Source: an uncultured Clostridia bacterium
GTDB taxonomy: Bacteria > Bacillota > Clostridia > Christensenellales > Pumilibacteraceae
Assembly (NCBI GenBank): GCA_947086925.1
Contig: CAMUAL010000006.1
Span: forward strand, 1 to 62,693
Direction: 5' to 3'
DNA length: 62,693 bases
Shown here: piece after piece, positions 24,884 to 33,903 of the stretch
How positions within the stretch are numbered: the stretch's first letter is position 1
Layout: the number at the start of each line of letters is the position of its first letter
Program-made: the position numbers and the translations under genes
Notes under the pieces: generated by a model
What the model was told of the DNA's origin: nothing
Databases searched by the model: none
The model's input: only the letters and a program-made list of their open reading frames with translations

Positions 24884-26218
24884 ATGTTTACCAAGATACT
24901 TATAGCAAACCGCGGCGAAGTTGCGGTGCGCGTAATAAGAGCCTGCAAGGAAATGGGCATTTCTACCGTTGCGGTTTTCAGCGAAGCCGACCGCGACGGT
25001 CTTTGGGTGTCGCTTGCGGACGAAGCGTACTGCATAGGTCCCGCATTTTTAAAAGACAGCTATCTGAATATGACCGCGCTCATCGACGTTGCGGTTGCAA
25101 CGGGGGCGCAAGCCGTACATCCCGGCTACGGACTGCTTAGCGAGAACTCGCGTTTTGCGGAGCTGTGCAGTCAATGCGGAATCAAATTCATAGGTCCGAA
25201 TCATAAAGTAATCGACGCAATGGGCAATAAAGACGAGGCGCGCCGCACCATGAAAAAGGCGGGAGTGCCGGTAGTACCCGGAATGGACGCAATAACCGAC
25301 GTGAACGCCGCATTGAAAGTGGCTAAGCAAATCGGTTATCCCGTAATAGTAAAAGCGAGCGCGGGCGGCGGCGGCAGAGGTATACGAATCGTCGAAAAAG
25401 CAGAGGATTTACCCAAAGCCATACAAATAGCGTCGAGCGAAGCGGCGGGTGCTTTCGGAAACGGAGAAGTTTACCTTGAAAAGTATCTCACACACGTTAA
25501 ACACGTAGAAGTTCAGCTTCTTTGCGACGAACACGGCAATATAGTAACGCTCGGCGAGCGCGACTGCTCGATTCAGCGCAAAAATCAGAAGCTGATAGAA
25601 GAAAGCCCTTGTTCCACTTTGCCCGAACCCACACGCAAAAAAATGTTTGCGGCGGCAAAAAAGGCGGCGGAGGCGGTGGGCTATACCAACGCGGGAACGG
25701 TCGAATTTCTGTTCGACGGCAAGGATTTTTACTTTATGGAAATGAATACCCGTTTACAGGTGGAACACCCCGTAACCGAGTACGTTTCGGGCGTTGACCT
25801 TGTTAAATGGCAAATCCGTATTGCGGCGGGACTTCCTCTCGGCTTTACGCAAGACGACGTGCGCTTAGAGGGTTGCGCAATAGAGTGCCGCATTAACAGC
25901 GAGGACGTTAAAAACAATTTCCGCCCGTCGTGCGGTAAAATAACTCTTTTGCATATCCCCGGCGGTCCGTGGGTGAGATTCGACACGGCGATTTATCAGG
26001 ATTATTCCATTCCGCCGTATTACGATTCGATGATAGGAAAGTTAATCGTTTACGCGCGCGACCGCAAAGAAGCAATACGCAAGCTTAACGCCGCGCTTTG
26101 CGAACTTGTTGTAGAGGGCATAAACTGCAACGCCGAGCTCGGTTGCGATATTCTTTCGGAATCGGAATTCGGCGACGGGACGTATTGTACCGATTTTATG
26201 CAAACGCATAAATTCTGA
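24884..26218 (+). CDS. accC: Biotin carboxylase of acetyl-CoA carboxylase
   Basis: The protein has 444 residues. It is an ATP-grasp enzyme that carboxylates biotin on AccB. The N-terminal KILIANRGEVAVRVIRACKEMG, the glycine-rich loop KASAGGGGRGIR, ERDCSIQRKNQKLIEESPC, and EMNTRLQVEHPVTE with the catalytic Arg region are all present. The length is normal for AccC. It is translated immediately after accB and followed by a 97-bp structured gap before accD. Confidence 0.97.
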   Translation: MFTKILIANRGEVAVRVIRACKEMGISTVAVFSEADRDGLWVSLADEAYCIGPAFLKDSYLNMTALIDVAVATGAQAVHPGYGLLSENSRFAELCSQCGIKFIGPNHKVIDAMGNKDEARRTMKKAGVPVVPGMDAITDVNAALKVAKQIGYPVIVKASAGGGGRGIRIVEKAEDLPKAIQIASSEAAGAFGNGEVYLEKYLTHVKHVEVQLLCDEHGNIVTLGERDCSIQRKNQKLIEESPCSTLPEPTRKKMFAAAKKAAEAVGYTNAGTVEFLFDGKDFYFMEMNTRLQVEHPVTEYVSGVDLVKWQIRIAAGLPLGFTQDDVRLEGCAIECRINSEDVKNNFRPSCGKITLLHIPGGPWVRFDTAIYQDYSIPPYYDSMIGKLIVYARDRKEAIRKLNAALCELVVEGINCNAELGCDILSESEFGDGTYCTDFMQTHKF

Positions 26219-26238
26219 CGGTCGTATGCGTGCCCGAC

Positions 26239-26295
26239 AACCGTTACGGCTCTTTGATGACGCGCTCTCTCTGCGTCGCATAGGCGGCAACGGTT
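26239..26295 (+). other. Nested inverted repeats in the accC-accD gap
   Basis: AACCGTT (26239-26245) and AACGGTT (26289-26295) enclose GACGC (26259-26263) and GCGTC (26273-26277). No T-run follows. It may be an mRNA processing or stability element just before the accD Shine-Dalgarno AGGAGGTGA; function unknown. Confidence 0.45.
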
Positions 26296-26315
26296 TTATC
26301 AGGAGGTGATTTTTC

Positions 26316-27191
26316 ATGGGATTCGAAGAAACAATACGAAAGTTATTCTTTCGTAAACCCAAAATAGAATTAGAAGGGGGTGCCGACAACAATAAGCCGT
26401 CGGTTCCCGAAAAAATGTCGGTAAAATGCGAAAAGTGCCGTCAGATACTGCTTTCGGGCGACCTTGAAAACAATTTGAAGGTTTGCCCTAAGTGCGGCTA
26501 TCATTTTAAGGTGGGCGCACGCGAGCGGCTCGTTTCGCTTGCCGACGACGGCGAGTTTACCGAACTGTTTGCCGATGTTGTAACTCCCGCCGACTGCGAC
26601 TTTCCCGGTTACGATAAAAAGCTCGAAAAAGCGCGTGCGCAGAGCGGAGAGGACGAGGGCGTTGTGGTAGGAATTATGCGCATTAACGGAATTTACACGG
26701 CGGCGTTTGCAATGGATTACCGTTTTATGATGGGAAGTATGGGGTACGCCGTAGGCGAGCGCATTACAAAGATATTCGAATACGCCACGCTTCACCGTTA
26801 TCCCGTAGTGGGATTTTGTTTGTCGGGCGGAGCGCGTATGCAAGAGGGAATAACTTCTCTTATGCAAATGGCGAAAACGAGTGCGGCGGTAGGACGTCAC
26901 AGCGACGCGGGACTTTTGTACATTGCGGCTTTAACCAATCCCACGACGGGCGGAGTGTCGGCGTCGTTCGCGTTTTTGGGCGATATAATAATAGCCGAAC
27001 CCGACGCGCTTATAGGCTTTGCGGGTCCGCGCGTAATCGAACAGACCACGCGTCAGAAACTTCCTGCGGGATTCCAACGCGCCGAATTTTTACAGCAAAA
27101 GGGCTATGTGGATTTAATAGTCAAGCGCACCGAAATGAAAACCGAACTCGGCGAGATTCTTGCGCTTCACACAAACGGAGGTAACGAGTAA
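26316..27191 (+). CDS. accD: Acetyl-CoA carboxylase carboxyltransferase, beta subunit
   Basis: The protein has 291 residues, with a perfect AGGAGGTGA seven bases before the ATG. The N-terminal zinc ribbon has C38, C41, C57 and C60 (VKCEKC and VCPKC). The carboxyltransferase core has ICxxSGGARMQEG-type sequence (here CLSGGARMQEGITSLMQMAKTSAA) and NPTTGGVSASFAFLGD. With AccA it moves CO2 from biotin to acetyl-CoA to give malonyl-CoA. It shares one base with the accA start. Confidence 0.96.
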   Translation: MGFEETIRKLFFRKPKIELEGGADNNKPSVPEKMSVKCEKCRQILLSGDLENNLKVCPKCGYHFKVGARERLVSLADDGEFTELFADVVTPADCDFPGYDKKLEKARAQSGEDEGVVVGIMRINGIYTAAFAMDYRFMMGSMGYAVGERITKIFEYATLHRYPVVGFCLSGGARMQEGITSLMQMAKTSAAVGRHSDAGLLYIAALTNPTTGGVSASFAFLGDIIIAEPDALIGFAGPRVIEQTTRQKLPAGFQRAEFLQQKGYVDLIVKRTEMKTELGEILALHTNGGNE

Positions 27192-28006
27192 TGGCGTCGA
27201 AATCTTCTAACGCAAAACAGTCGGCGGAAGAAAAAAAAGAGCTTACGCCGTACGATATAGTATGTATGAGCCGCGATAAAAACCGTCCTACGGCGGTCAA
27301 ATATATTCGCAACATGATTGACGGTTTTATCGAGCTTAAAGGCGACCGCGGATTTGCCGACGACCCCGCAATAGTGGGCGGCATAGGCAAAATATGCGGT
27401 ATGCCCGTAACGGTTATAGGTATCGAAAAAGGCGTAGACACCGCCGATAAAATCAAGCACAACTTCGGAGGAGCCGCTCCCGAGGGTTACCGCAAGGCAC
27501 TGCGGCTTATGCGTCAGGCTGAAAAATTCCACCGTCCCGTTCTTAATATCGTAGACACTTCGGGGGCTATGTGCGGAATAGGCGCGGAAGAACGCGGAGA
27601 GGCGGAGGCAATAGCGGTAAATCTGCGCGATATGGCGGGGCTTAAAACGCCGATACTCAGCTTGTTTATAGGCGAGGGCGGAAGCGGCGGCGCGTTGGGA
27701 CTTGCCGTAGCCGACGAAGTATGGATAACCGAAACTTCCACGTATTCGGTAATATCGCCCGAAGGGTGCGCGTCGATTCTTTACAAAGACCCGTCAAAGG
27801 TGCGCGAGGCGGCAAAAGAGCTTAAAATGACGGCTCCCGACCTTTTGTTGAAAGGCGCGGTAGAGCGCGTGCTCAGCGAAGACGGATTTTCGGATGCGTA
27901 TTTCGAGTCGTTGAAGCGCGAAGTTTACGAGTTTTTCGTAAGAAAATCGGAAATCCCGACAGACGAGCTTGTCGACGCGAGATACAGTCGTTTCCGTTCG
28001 TTTTAA
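27191..28006 (+). CDS. accA: Acetyl-CoA carboxylase carboxyltransferase, alpha subunit
   Basis: The protein has 271 residues, somewhat shorter than the ~315 of E. coli AccA because the N-terminal helical arm is reduced. The blocks ELKGDRGFADDPAIVGGIG, GEGGSGGALGLAVADEVW and YSVISPEGCASILYKD are typical. The CoA/biotin-site loop reads DTSGAMCGIGAEERGE where E. coli has DTPGAYPG; Cys variants at this place occur in other Clostridia to my knowledge. It ends the fab-acc operon, with degV 41 bp further. Confidence 0.94.
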   Translation: MASKSSNAKQSAEEKKELTPYDIVCMSRDKNRPTAVKYIRNMIDGFIELKGDRGFADDPAIVGGIGKICGMPVTVIGIEKGVDTADKIKHNFGGAAPEGYRKALRLMRQAEKFHRPVLNIVDTSGAMCGIGAEERGEAEAIAVNLRDMAGLKTPILSLFIGEGGSGGALGLAVADEVWITETSTYSVISPEGCASILYKDPSKVREAAKELKMTAPDLLLKGAVERVLSEDGFSDAYFESLKREVYEFFVRKSEIPTDELVDARYSRFRSF

Positions 28007-28047
28007 CATATAAAAGACAGGATTTTAATAAAAGGATTACCGTATTT

Positions 28048-28854
28048 ATGATAACCATTGTAACCGATACGTCAGTAGGATATTCGCGTGCGGAAGCGGA
28101 GAGCAGAGGAGTTCGCTTGGTAAGTCTTGCGTATCTTATAAGCGGGATTCCGCACAGCGAGCAGCCTCGCGGAGAAAACGGAAATTTCGCAGAGAAAATG
28201 CGCGGCAAACATCTTAAAACAAGTCAGCCTGCTCCTTTTGCATTTACAAAGCTGTATGAAGAACTCACGCAGAACGGCGGCGAGGTGCTTACTATTACGC
28301 TTTCGGCGTCGCTTAGCGGAACTTACAGCAGCGCGGTGCGTGCCGCAGAGCCTTTCGGCGACAGCGTGCGCGTGATAAACTCGGGTACGACAAACGGGGG
28401 ATTGCATCTGCTTGTAGACGAAGCGGTAAATATGCTTGTCGGCGGACTCGGATTAAACGAAATTTGCAACAACCTCGAAGAAATCAAATCGAAAATAGGC
28501 ACCGTGTTTACCGTGGAATCGCTCGAACCGCTCAAAAAGGGCGGCAGACTTGTAATAAGCGGCTCGGCAAACACCACGCTTAACACCCGTCCCATACTTA
28601 CGCTTACGGACAATATACAGTTTGTATCCAACGTGCGCGGCGTAAAACAGCGCATAAGCGCGCTTGTGGATTCCGTCCCCGATACGACGCGCCGCATATT
28701 TTTGATGAAGTCGGAAGGAGCGGATACTTCCGTTGTGGAATCCGCGCTTTCGGCTCGTTTCCCGCATATTAAAATACATTTGCGCACGGTAGGACCCGTT
28801 TTAACCGTGCATGTGGGCGAGGGCGCAATGGGAATAGCGTATATCGGCAGATGA
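28048..28854 (+). CDS. DegV family fatty-acid-binding protein
   Basis: The protein has 268 residues. The N-terminal IVTDTSVGYS and the middle blocks LTITLSASLSGTYSSA and TVFTVESLEPLKKGGRL are DegV hallmarks; Thr and Ser in these loops contact the fatty-acid carboxylate. FakB proteins of this family hand host or recycled fatty acids to the FakA kinase. Position directly behind the fab-acc operon supports a lipid role, though no fakA is in the window. The stop overlaps the next start by 4 bp. Confidence 0.9.
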   Translation: MITIVTDTSVGYSRAEAESRGVRLVSLAYLISGIPHSEQPRGENGNFAEKMRGKHLKTSQPAPFAFTKLYEELTQNGGEVLTITLSASLSGTYSSAVRAAEPFGDSVRVINSGTTNGGLHLLVDEAVNMLVGGLGLNEICNNLEEIKSKIGTVFTVESLEPLKKGGRLVISGSANTTLNTRPILTLTDNIQFVSNVRGVKQRISALVDSVPDTTRRIFLMKSEGADTSVVESALSARFPHIKIHLRTVGPVLTVHVGEGAMGIAYIGR

Positions 28855-29534
28855 CGCAAGCGGAAATCGACGGACTTTTGCTTTCGGCGGCAGACTCCGA
28901 GTACCGTGAGTTCAATGCGAAAATTGTTAATTCGGGACTTCCCATGATAGGCGTTCGAACGCCTTACGTAAAATCGCTCGCCAAGCAAATAGCGCGCACC
29001 GATTCGGAATTTTTCGAATATTACAAACCGAGCAACTACGAGCAGATTCTGCTTTACGGATTCGCATTGGCGGCGGCGAAAATGCCTATCGAACGCAAGT
29101 TTGATTATTTCGATTGCATTTTGCCTCTTTTCGATAACTGGGCGCACGTTGATATGATTGTAAGTGCGTTTAAAGATTTGGGCAAAAACAAAGAACTGTT
29201 TTTAAACAGATACGCTTATTTAATAAACGGCACGCAGTTCGAGCGGCGCGTAATGGTTGTATTTTTAATGGACTACTGCCTTACCGAACCCGAACTTGAC
29301 AAAGTTTTCGACATGTTCGAAAAAATGCAATGCGACATGTATTACGTAAACATGGGCATTGCATGGGCACTCAGCGTAGCTCTCGTAAAGTTTTACGGCC
29401 GCACTCTTATTAAACTTAAAAGCGGCGTATTCAATTCGTTTATTACGAAAAAGACGGTGCAAAAGGCGCGGGAAAGTTTCAGAATCGATGCCGATAAGAA
29501 AGAAGAACTCAAAAAATTCATTCAAAGTCTTTAA
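28851..29534 (+). CDS. DNA alkylation repair (AlkD-like) HEAT-repeat protein
   Basis: The protein has 227 residues, translationally coupled to degV by ATGA. It is all helical, with AlkD-family sequence VRTPYVKSLAKQIAR near residues 35-50, then DYFDCILPLFDNWAHVDMIVSAF. The Trp-Ala-His-Val-Asp block matches the DNA-binding active-site region of the family. It probably excises or binds alkylated bases. The pairing with degV has no obvious functional reason. Confidence 0.8.
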   Translation: MTQAEIDGLLLSAADSEYREFNAKIVNSGLPMIGVRTPYVKSLAKQIARTDSEFFEYYKPSNYEQILLYGFALAAAKMPIERKFDYFDCILPLFDNWAHVDMIVSAFKDLGKNKELFLNRYAYLINGTQFERRVMVVFLMDYCLTEPELDKVFDMFEKMQCDMYYVNMGIAWALSVALVKFYGRTLIKLKSGVFNSFITKKTVQKARESFRIDADKKEELKKFIQSL

Positions 29535-29550
29535 AAAGATAATGTAAAAA

Positions 29551-29588
29551 CATAAACCCGCTTTTTGATTGCAAAAAGCGGGTTTATG
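29551..29588. terminator. Perfect bidirectional terminator
   Basis: CATAAACCCGCTTTTTG (29551-29567), loop ATTG, then its exact complement (29572-29588): a 17-bp perfect stem. It sits between the convergent AlkD-like gene and the minus-strand gene, whose stop codon abuts it. Its core CTTTTTGATTGCAAAAAG belongs to a recurrent hairpin family in this window. Confidence 0.85.
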
Positions 29589-29990
29589 CTATTCTTTGGG
29601 GATTTCTTCGCCGTTACCGAATACTATTCGTATCATGGGCGGAATGTCTTTTTTGTAAAACACTTCGGCTTTTTGACCGCCGCGTTCCGATTTCAGCTTT
29701 TTTACGTATGCGGGTTTTAAACTGCCCGCTTTTTTACTGCCCGAATAAACGTCGCAAGCTTCGCCGTCGAATTTCAGTTTAAGCGGCGCGCCGTCGCGCA
29801 GTGTGCCAACGCTCGGCTCGCTTAAAATTACCGTCTGTTCGTTTTGCGGTATGGGGGTTGCTATGGTTTCTTCTTCTTCCGAGTCGGATACGGCAATGTT
29901 GAAAACACTGTTGGCGTCTTCAACCGTGTATCCCGCCATTTCGTCTTCGTCTTCGTCGTTTACAAGGTTTTCCTCGTCGTAAATTCTCAT
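29589..29990 (-). CDS. Small acidic protein, unknown; C-terminal half faintly HIRAN-like
   Basis: The protein has 133 residues from the ATG at 29990, with GGAG nine bases upstream; a longer frame to 30032 is less likely. The N-terminal half is acidic and probably disordered (NDEDEDEMAG, DSEEEET). The C-terminal half, about residues 70-130, reads LKLKFDGEACDVYSGSKKAGSLKP and PPMIRIVFGNGEEIP. This vaguely recalls HIRAN-type domains found with SNF2 helicases, but I could not establish homology. It is transcribed divergently from a SNF2 helicase gene, so a joint role is possible. It has its own promoter. Confidence 0.6.
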   Translation of the reverse strand: MRIYDEENLVNDEDEDEMAGYTVEDANSVFNIAVSDSEEEETIATPIPQNEQTVILSEPSVGTLRDGAPLKLKFDGEACDVYSGSKKAGSLKPAYVKKLKSERGGQKAEVFYKKDIPPMIRIVFGNGEEIPKE

Positions 29991-30078
29991 CGCCGTTTCT
30001 CCTTTGTCGTTTTTATCTCCGATTGTTTGCACGTTGCCGTTCGCGGCAAATTACCGTAAATCGCAAACTTACACTATT

Positions 30079-30108
30079 ATTATACTACACATGTGCCGAA
30101 TTAGTCAA
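30079..30108 (-). promoter_or_regulatory. Promoter of the small acidic protein gene
   Basis: On the minus strand -35 is TTGACT (30108-30103) and -10 is TATAAT (30084-30079), with an 18-bp spacer. Confidence 0.75.
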
Positions 30109-30210
30109 TACCCTTTTTGAATAATGCTCTGACTATGCCGTTTTGCCCCCGCGCACATGAAAAAACAGATAAACGATTTCGGCAAAAGGCAAAATTTATT
30201 ATATTACCGC

Positions 30211-30239
30211 TTGTTAGTTTTTAAAAAGTATGGTATAAT
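30211..30239 (+). promoter_or_regulatory. Promoter of the SNF2 helicase gene, extended -10
   Basis: TTGTTA (30211-30216), a 17-bp spacer and TATAAT (30234-30239), preceded by TGG as an extended -10. The start is expected near 30246, close to the GGAGG at 30250-30254. Confidence 0.7.
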
Positions 30240-30261
30240 AAAAGTTCACGGAGGTAATACA

Positions 30262-33200
30262 ATGCTCGATTGGGATTCGTTGTATAACGAGGCGAGTGCA
30301 AGCGCGATTCAGAGCGGCAAAAAGCGTTTTTACGACAATCGCGTGAAAAACGTATCCGCGCACGACGACGGCGGCAAGCTTACCGTAACCGCAACGGTTT
30401 CGGGCAAAGCGGACTACAACACAAAGATTGTATTCGATGAGCAGGGCGGACTTTACGATTACTCTTGCGACTGTGACGAAGACAAAATAACGGGCGGACC
30501 TTGCAGACATATAGTGGCAACGGCTCTCGAATACGACAGCAAGTTTCCGCAAAACGAAAAACGCAACGAGGGCGGCGCGGTGTTGCACAGCGACGCGGGA
30601 GTAAATTCGCTCATCGAGCATTACGGAAAAATGCGCCGCGTGCGCAAAACGGCATCCGAAGGCGAGAAGGTGCGCATTGTGCCCGTTATGGAAATAAGCG
30701 GAGGACGTCTTAAATTGAAGTTCACCGTCGGCATTAAGAAAATGTATATAATAAAGGACGTTTCCGACTTCGTTTCGTGCTTTAACACGGGCGCGGAAAA
30801 GCGTTACGGGGTGGAGCTTACGGTGTCGCACGTAGCCGAATCGTTTGACGATATTTCCGCATCGCTCGCATCGTTCATATGCGGCTCTTGGCGTGAAAAA
30901 GCGGAGTTTATGCAAGACTCGCAAGTCAGGTTAAACGACTACCGCGACGAACTTAGGCTTACCGCGGGCGGCGTGGACGAATTTATGAAGTTATACTCGG
31001 GTCAGCTTGTGCAGTGCAACGAGCAAACGCAGGCGGGCGGAGTAAGACTTATAGTGCCCAAAGTGAACTCGGCGAGCGTCGCGCTTAAACTGTCGCCCGT
31101 ATCCGGCGGATACGTTTTGGAAAGCGGACTCGGCAAATACGTAACTTTATTCGGCAAAGAATACAAATATATAATAACCGAAAACCGCGTGTACACCGTA
31201 ACCGACGAATATTACAATGCGGTTATGCCGCTTGTGTCCTCGATTGACGTTCGCGGGAGGCTGTTTGTATCGCAAGCGGATATGTCGCAATTTTACAACA
31301 GCGTGCTTGCCCGCGTGATTTCTTTTACCGAAATAGACGCCGCAAACGTGAATTTAAGCGCGTTCGAAGCCGCGCCGCTCGAAATAAAAATGTATGTCAA
31401 TTCGATAGCGGGCAGGGGAATCGAGGCGAATATTCACGCAAGCTACGACGGCGAAAACGCAATCGATATTTTCGACGATAACGTGCAGTCGCCGTACGTG
31501 CGCGACTACGAGGGCGAAAACGCGTTTAACAAACTGATTATAAAGTACTTTCCAGAGTATCCCGAGCTTGTGCTGAACCGCGAGGAGGACATATATATTC
31601 TGCTCCGCGAGGGACTGAGAGAGTTTATGTCGTGCGCGGAAGTTTTCCTTTCGGAAGACATTAAAAAAATGAAGGTCAAAAAGCCGCCGCGCATAAAAGT
31701 AGGCGTGCGGCTTAAAAGCAATCTTCTTAACCTCGACCTTTCCGCAGAGGATTATACGCCGACTCAGTTGCGCGAAATTTTACAGGCTTATAAGAGTAAG
31801 CGCAGCTATGTTCGACTTACCGACGGCTCGTTTGTAGACCTTGTGGATTCTTCTATCGAGGCTCTGAGCGAAATTGCCGAGGCGGCGGCACAAGATACCG
31901 ACGGGCTAAATCTGCCCGTGTGGTACGCGCCGTATCTCGACGACGAGCTTAAAAACGGCTTCTTTCACTTGGAGAGAAGCGACGAATTCAAGCGTCTTGT
32001 AAACGAGCTTTCCGACGCCGCCGTGAGCATGACCGAAGTGCCGCCGCGCCTTAAACCGATTATGCGCAACTATCAAAAAGCGGGCTTTCGTTGGCTCGAT
32101 ACGCTTACCCGACTGAATTTCGGCGGTATTCTTGCCGACGATATGGGATTAGGCAAATCGTTACAGATAATAGCGTTACTGCTGAGCAAACGCGGCGGCA
32201 CGAGCATAATTGTATGCCCTACGACTCTTGTGCTGAATTGGGTAAACGAGTTTGAAAAGTTTGCGCCCGAGCTTAAAGTGCTTGCCGTTTCGGGTAACGG
32301 TGAAGAACGCAAAGCTCTTATAAACGAAATCGGCGACTTCGACGTAATTGTTACAAGCTACGAACTTCTTCGCCGCGACGAAGAACTGTACAAAGACACG
32401 GCATTTAAATTCGCGGTTATCGACGAGGCGCAGTATATCAAGAATCCCGAAACCAAAAACGCAAGAGCGGTAAAAAAACTTACGGCAAGTCACAGATTCG
32501 CGCTTACGGGAACACCCGTGGAAAACAGCTTGGCGGAGCTGTGGAGCATATTCGATTTTTTAATGCCTGGGTACTTATTTAATTACGGACGTTTCCGCGA
32601 CACAATCGAAAGCGAAATCGTGCGCGGTTCGGAGTCGGCAAAAGCGCGGCTTGCTCGGCTTATTAAGCCGTTTATTTTGCGCAGATTAAAGGCGGGAGTA
32701 TTAAAAGAGCTTCCTCCCAAAATGGAAAGCAGCGTGCTTTGTCCGCTCGAAGACAGTCAGCGCGATTTGTACACGGCAAATCTCGGACTTGTAAAAGAGA
32801 GCGTGTCGGCACTCGGCGACAAAGTAAATAAGGTCGCGGTGCTTAGCATGCTTACAAAGCTGCGGCAGATTTGTTGCGAACCCCGTCTTGTTTATCCCGA
32901 ATACGACGGAAACTCCGCAAAACTCAACGCGTGTATAGAACTTGTCCGCTCGGCAACCGAGTCGGGGCATAAGGTGCTTATATTCAGTCAATTTACTTCG
33001 ATGCTCGAAATTCTGCGCGCGCGGCTTTCGGAAGAAGGCATAACTCACTATCTTTTAAAGGGCGATACCCCCAAAGCGGAACGCATAAAACTTGTCGCGC
33101 GGTTTAACAGCGACAAAACCGAAGTGTTTTTGATTTCGCTCAAAGCGGGCGGCACGGGACTTAACCTTACGGGCGCCGACGTTGTTATTCATTACGACCC

Positions 33201-33417
33201 GTGGTGGAACGAGTCGGTTATGAATCAAGCCACCGACCGCGCTTACCGAATAGGACAGGATAAATCGGTGCAAGTGTATAAGCTCATTATGCAGGACAGT
33301 ATAGAACAGCAGATAATAGAATTACAGGAAAAAAAGAACACCCTTTCGGGCATTGTTATGAATGCCGCTTCCGCGGGTGCTCTCAAAACCGAAGATATAT
33401 TGGAATTACTCGGCTGA
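30262..33417 (+). CDS. SWIM zinc-finger SNF2-family helicase
   Basis: The protein has 1051 residues from ATG 30262, with GGAGG eight bases upstream. A SWIM zinc finger lies at 69-83 (C69, C71, C81, H83). A long helicase-associated region follows to about 600. The SNF2 ATPase has DDMGLGKS with K632 and DEAQ at 721-724. The C-terminal helicase lobe has GGTGLNLTGADVVIHYDPWWN, then QATDRAYRIGQ (989-999). This is the usual architecture of bacterial SNF2 proteins in Firmicutes, thought to remodel protein-DNA complexes, including RNA polymerase as in RapA; the target here is unknown. It is not in an operon. No restriction or defence gene lies beside it, so a phage-defence role (as in DISARM or other SNF2 systems) is not supported. 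Confidence 0.92.
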   Translation: MLDWDSLYNEASASAIQSGKKRFYDNRVKNVSAHDDGGKLTVTATVSGKADYNTKIVFDEQGGLYDYSCDCDEDKITGGPCRHIVATALEYDSKFPQNEKRNEGGAVLHSDAGVNSLIEHYGKMRRVRKTASEGEKVRIVPVMEISGGRLKLKFTVGIKKMYIIKDVSDFVSCFNTGAEKRYGVELTVSHVAESFDDISASLASFICGSWREKAEFMQDSQVRLNDYRDELRLTAGGVDEFMKLYSGQLVQCNEQTQAGGVRLIVPKVNSASVALKLSPVSGGYVLESGLGKYVTLFGKEYKYIITENRVYTVTDEYYNAVMPLVSSIDVRGRLFVSQADMSQFYNSVLARVISFTEIDAANVNLSAFEAAPLEIKMYVNSIAGRGIEANIHASYDGENAIDIFDDNVQSPYVRDYEGENAFNKLIIKYFPEYPELVLNREEDIYILLREGLREFMSCAEVFLSEDIKKMKVKKPPRIKVGVRLKSNLLNLDLSAEDYTPTQLREILQAYKSKRSYVRLTDGSFVDLVDSSIEALSEIAEAAAQDTDGLNLPVWYAPYLDDELKNGFFHLERSDEFKRLVNELSDAAVSMTEVPPRLKPIMRNYQKAGFRWLDTLTRLNFGGILADDMGLGKSLQIIALLLSKRGGTSIIVCPTTLVLNWVNEFEKFAPELKVLAVSGNGEERKALINEIGDFDVIVTSYELLRRDEELYKDTAFKFAVIDEAQYIKNPETKNARAVKKLTASHRFALTGTPVENSLAELWSIFDFLMPGYLFNYGRFRDTIESEIVRGSESAKARLARLIKPFILRRLKAGVLKELPPKMESSVLCPLEDSQRDLYTANLGLVKESVSALGDKVNKVAVLSMLTKLRQICCEPRLVYPEYDGNSAKLNACIELVRSATESGHKVLIFSQFTSMLEILRARLSEEGITHYLLKGDTPKAERIKLVARFNSDKTEVFLISLKAGGTGLNLTGADVVIHYDPWWNESVMNQATDRAYRIGQDKSVQVYKLIMQDSIEQQIIELQEKKNTLSGIVMNAASAGALKTEDILELLG

Positions 33418-33458
33418 ATCAGAATATTCGAATACGGATATTTATTATATGTTTCCGG

Positions 33459-33848
33459 TTACTTTTCGTTTGTTTCGTGCATGAATCTGCGTATGCAGTC
33501 AAGCGTTTCTTCGCTTAAATCATGCTCTATTTTACAGCAGTCGGTTTCGGCTGTTTTGTCGGATACCCCGAATCCCGTTAAAAAATCGTGCAGAAGTCTG
33601 TGCCGTGAATATACGCGTTCGGCTATCGCTTTGCCTTCGTCGGTTAAATAAATATCGCCGTAAGGCTCTTTTGTCATGTAGCCTTTTGACGCAAGTTCGC
33701 CGAGTGCGTTTGTAACCGCGGGCTTCGATACACCCAAAAGTTCGGCTACGCTCGTAACCTTAATGCGTTCGCCGCGAAGCGTGAGTCTGAGCGCGGCCTC
33801 CAAATAATCTTCCGCCGATACCGTAAGTTTTTTACCGTTGTTTTCCAT
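33459..33848 (-). CDS. DtxR/IdeR-type metal-dependent repressor
   Basis: The protein has 129 residues. An N-terminal winged helix (about 9-70: VTSVAELLGVSKPAVTNALGEL and YGDIYLTDEGK) is followed by a dimerisation and metal domain. Metal ligands fit DtxR: H83, then C105-x-x-E108-H109. MntR has Glu where C105 stands, so iron specificity is favoured. The SH3-like third domain is absent, as in MntR and short Firmicute forms. It is divergent from feoA-feoA-feoB and very likely controls them. The -10 box (TGATATAAT on the minus strand) ends six bases before the ATG and no Shine-Dalgarno sequence is seen, so the message is probably leaderless. Confidence 0.9.
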   Translation of the reverse strand: MENNGKKLTVSAEDYLEAALRLTLRGERIKVTSVAELLGVSKPAVTNALGELASKGYMTKEPYGDIYLTDEGKAIAERVYSRHRLLHDFLTGFGVSDKTAETDCCKIEHDLSEETLDCIRRFMHETNEK

Positions 33849-33854
33849 ATATCG

Positions 33855-33863
33855 ATTATATCA
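33855..33863 (-). promoter_or_regulatory. Extended -10 promoter of the DtxR-type gene, leaderless type
   Basis: The minus strand reads TGATATAAT (33863-33855), then six bases to the ATG at 33848. No good -35 is seen; the TGn extension may compensate. Confidence 0.65.
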
Positions 33864-33903
33864 TATTTTCCATAATAAATCTACCGAATTTTATAAAAAA
33901 ATT

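Noticed and set aside
30262..33417. SNF2 helicase as part of a phage-defence island
   Set aside because: No methyltransferase, nuclease, PLD-type or other defence gene is adjacent, and SWIM-SNF2 proteins are common single genes in Firmicutes.
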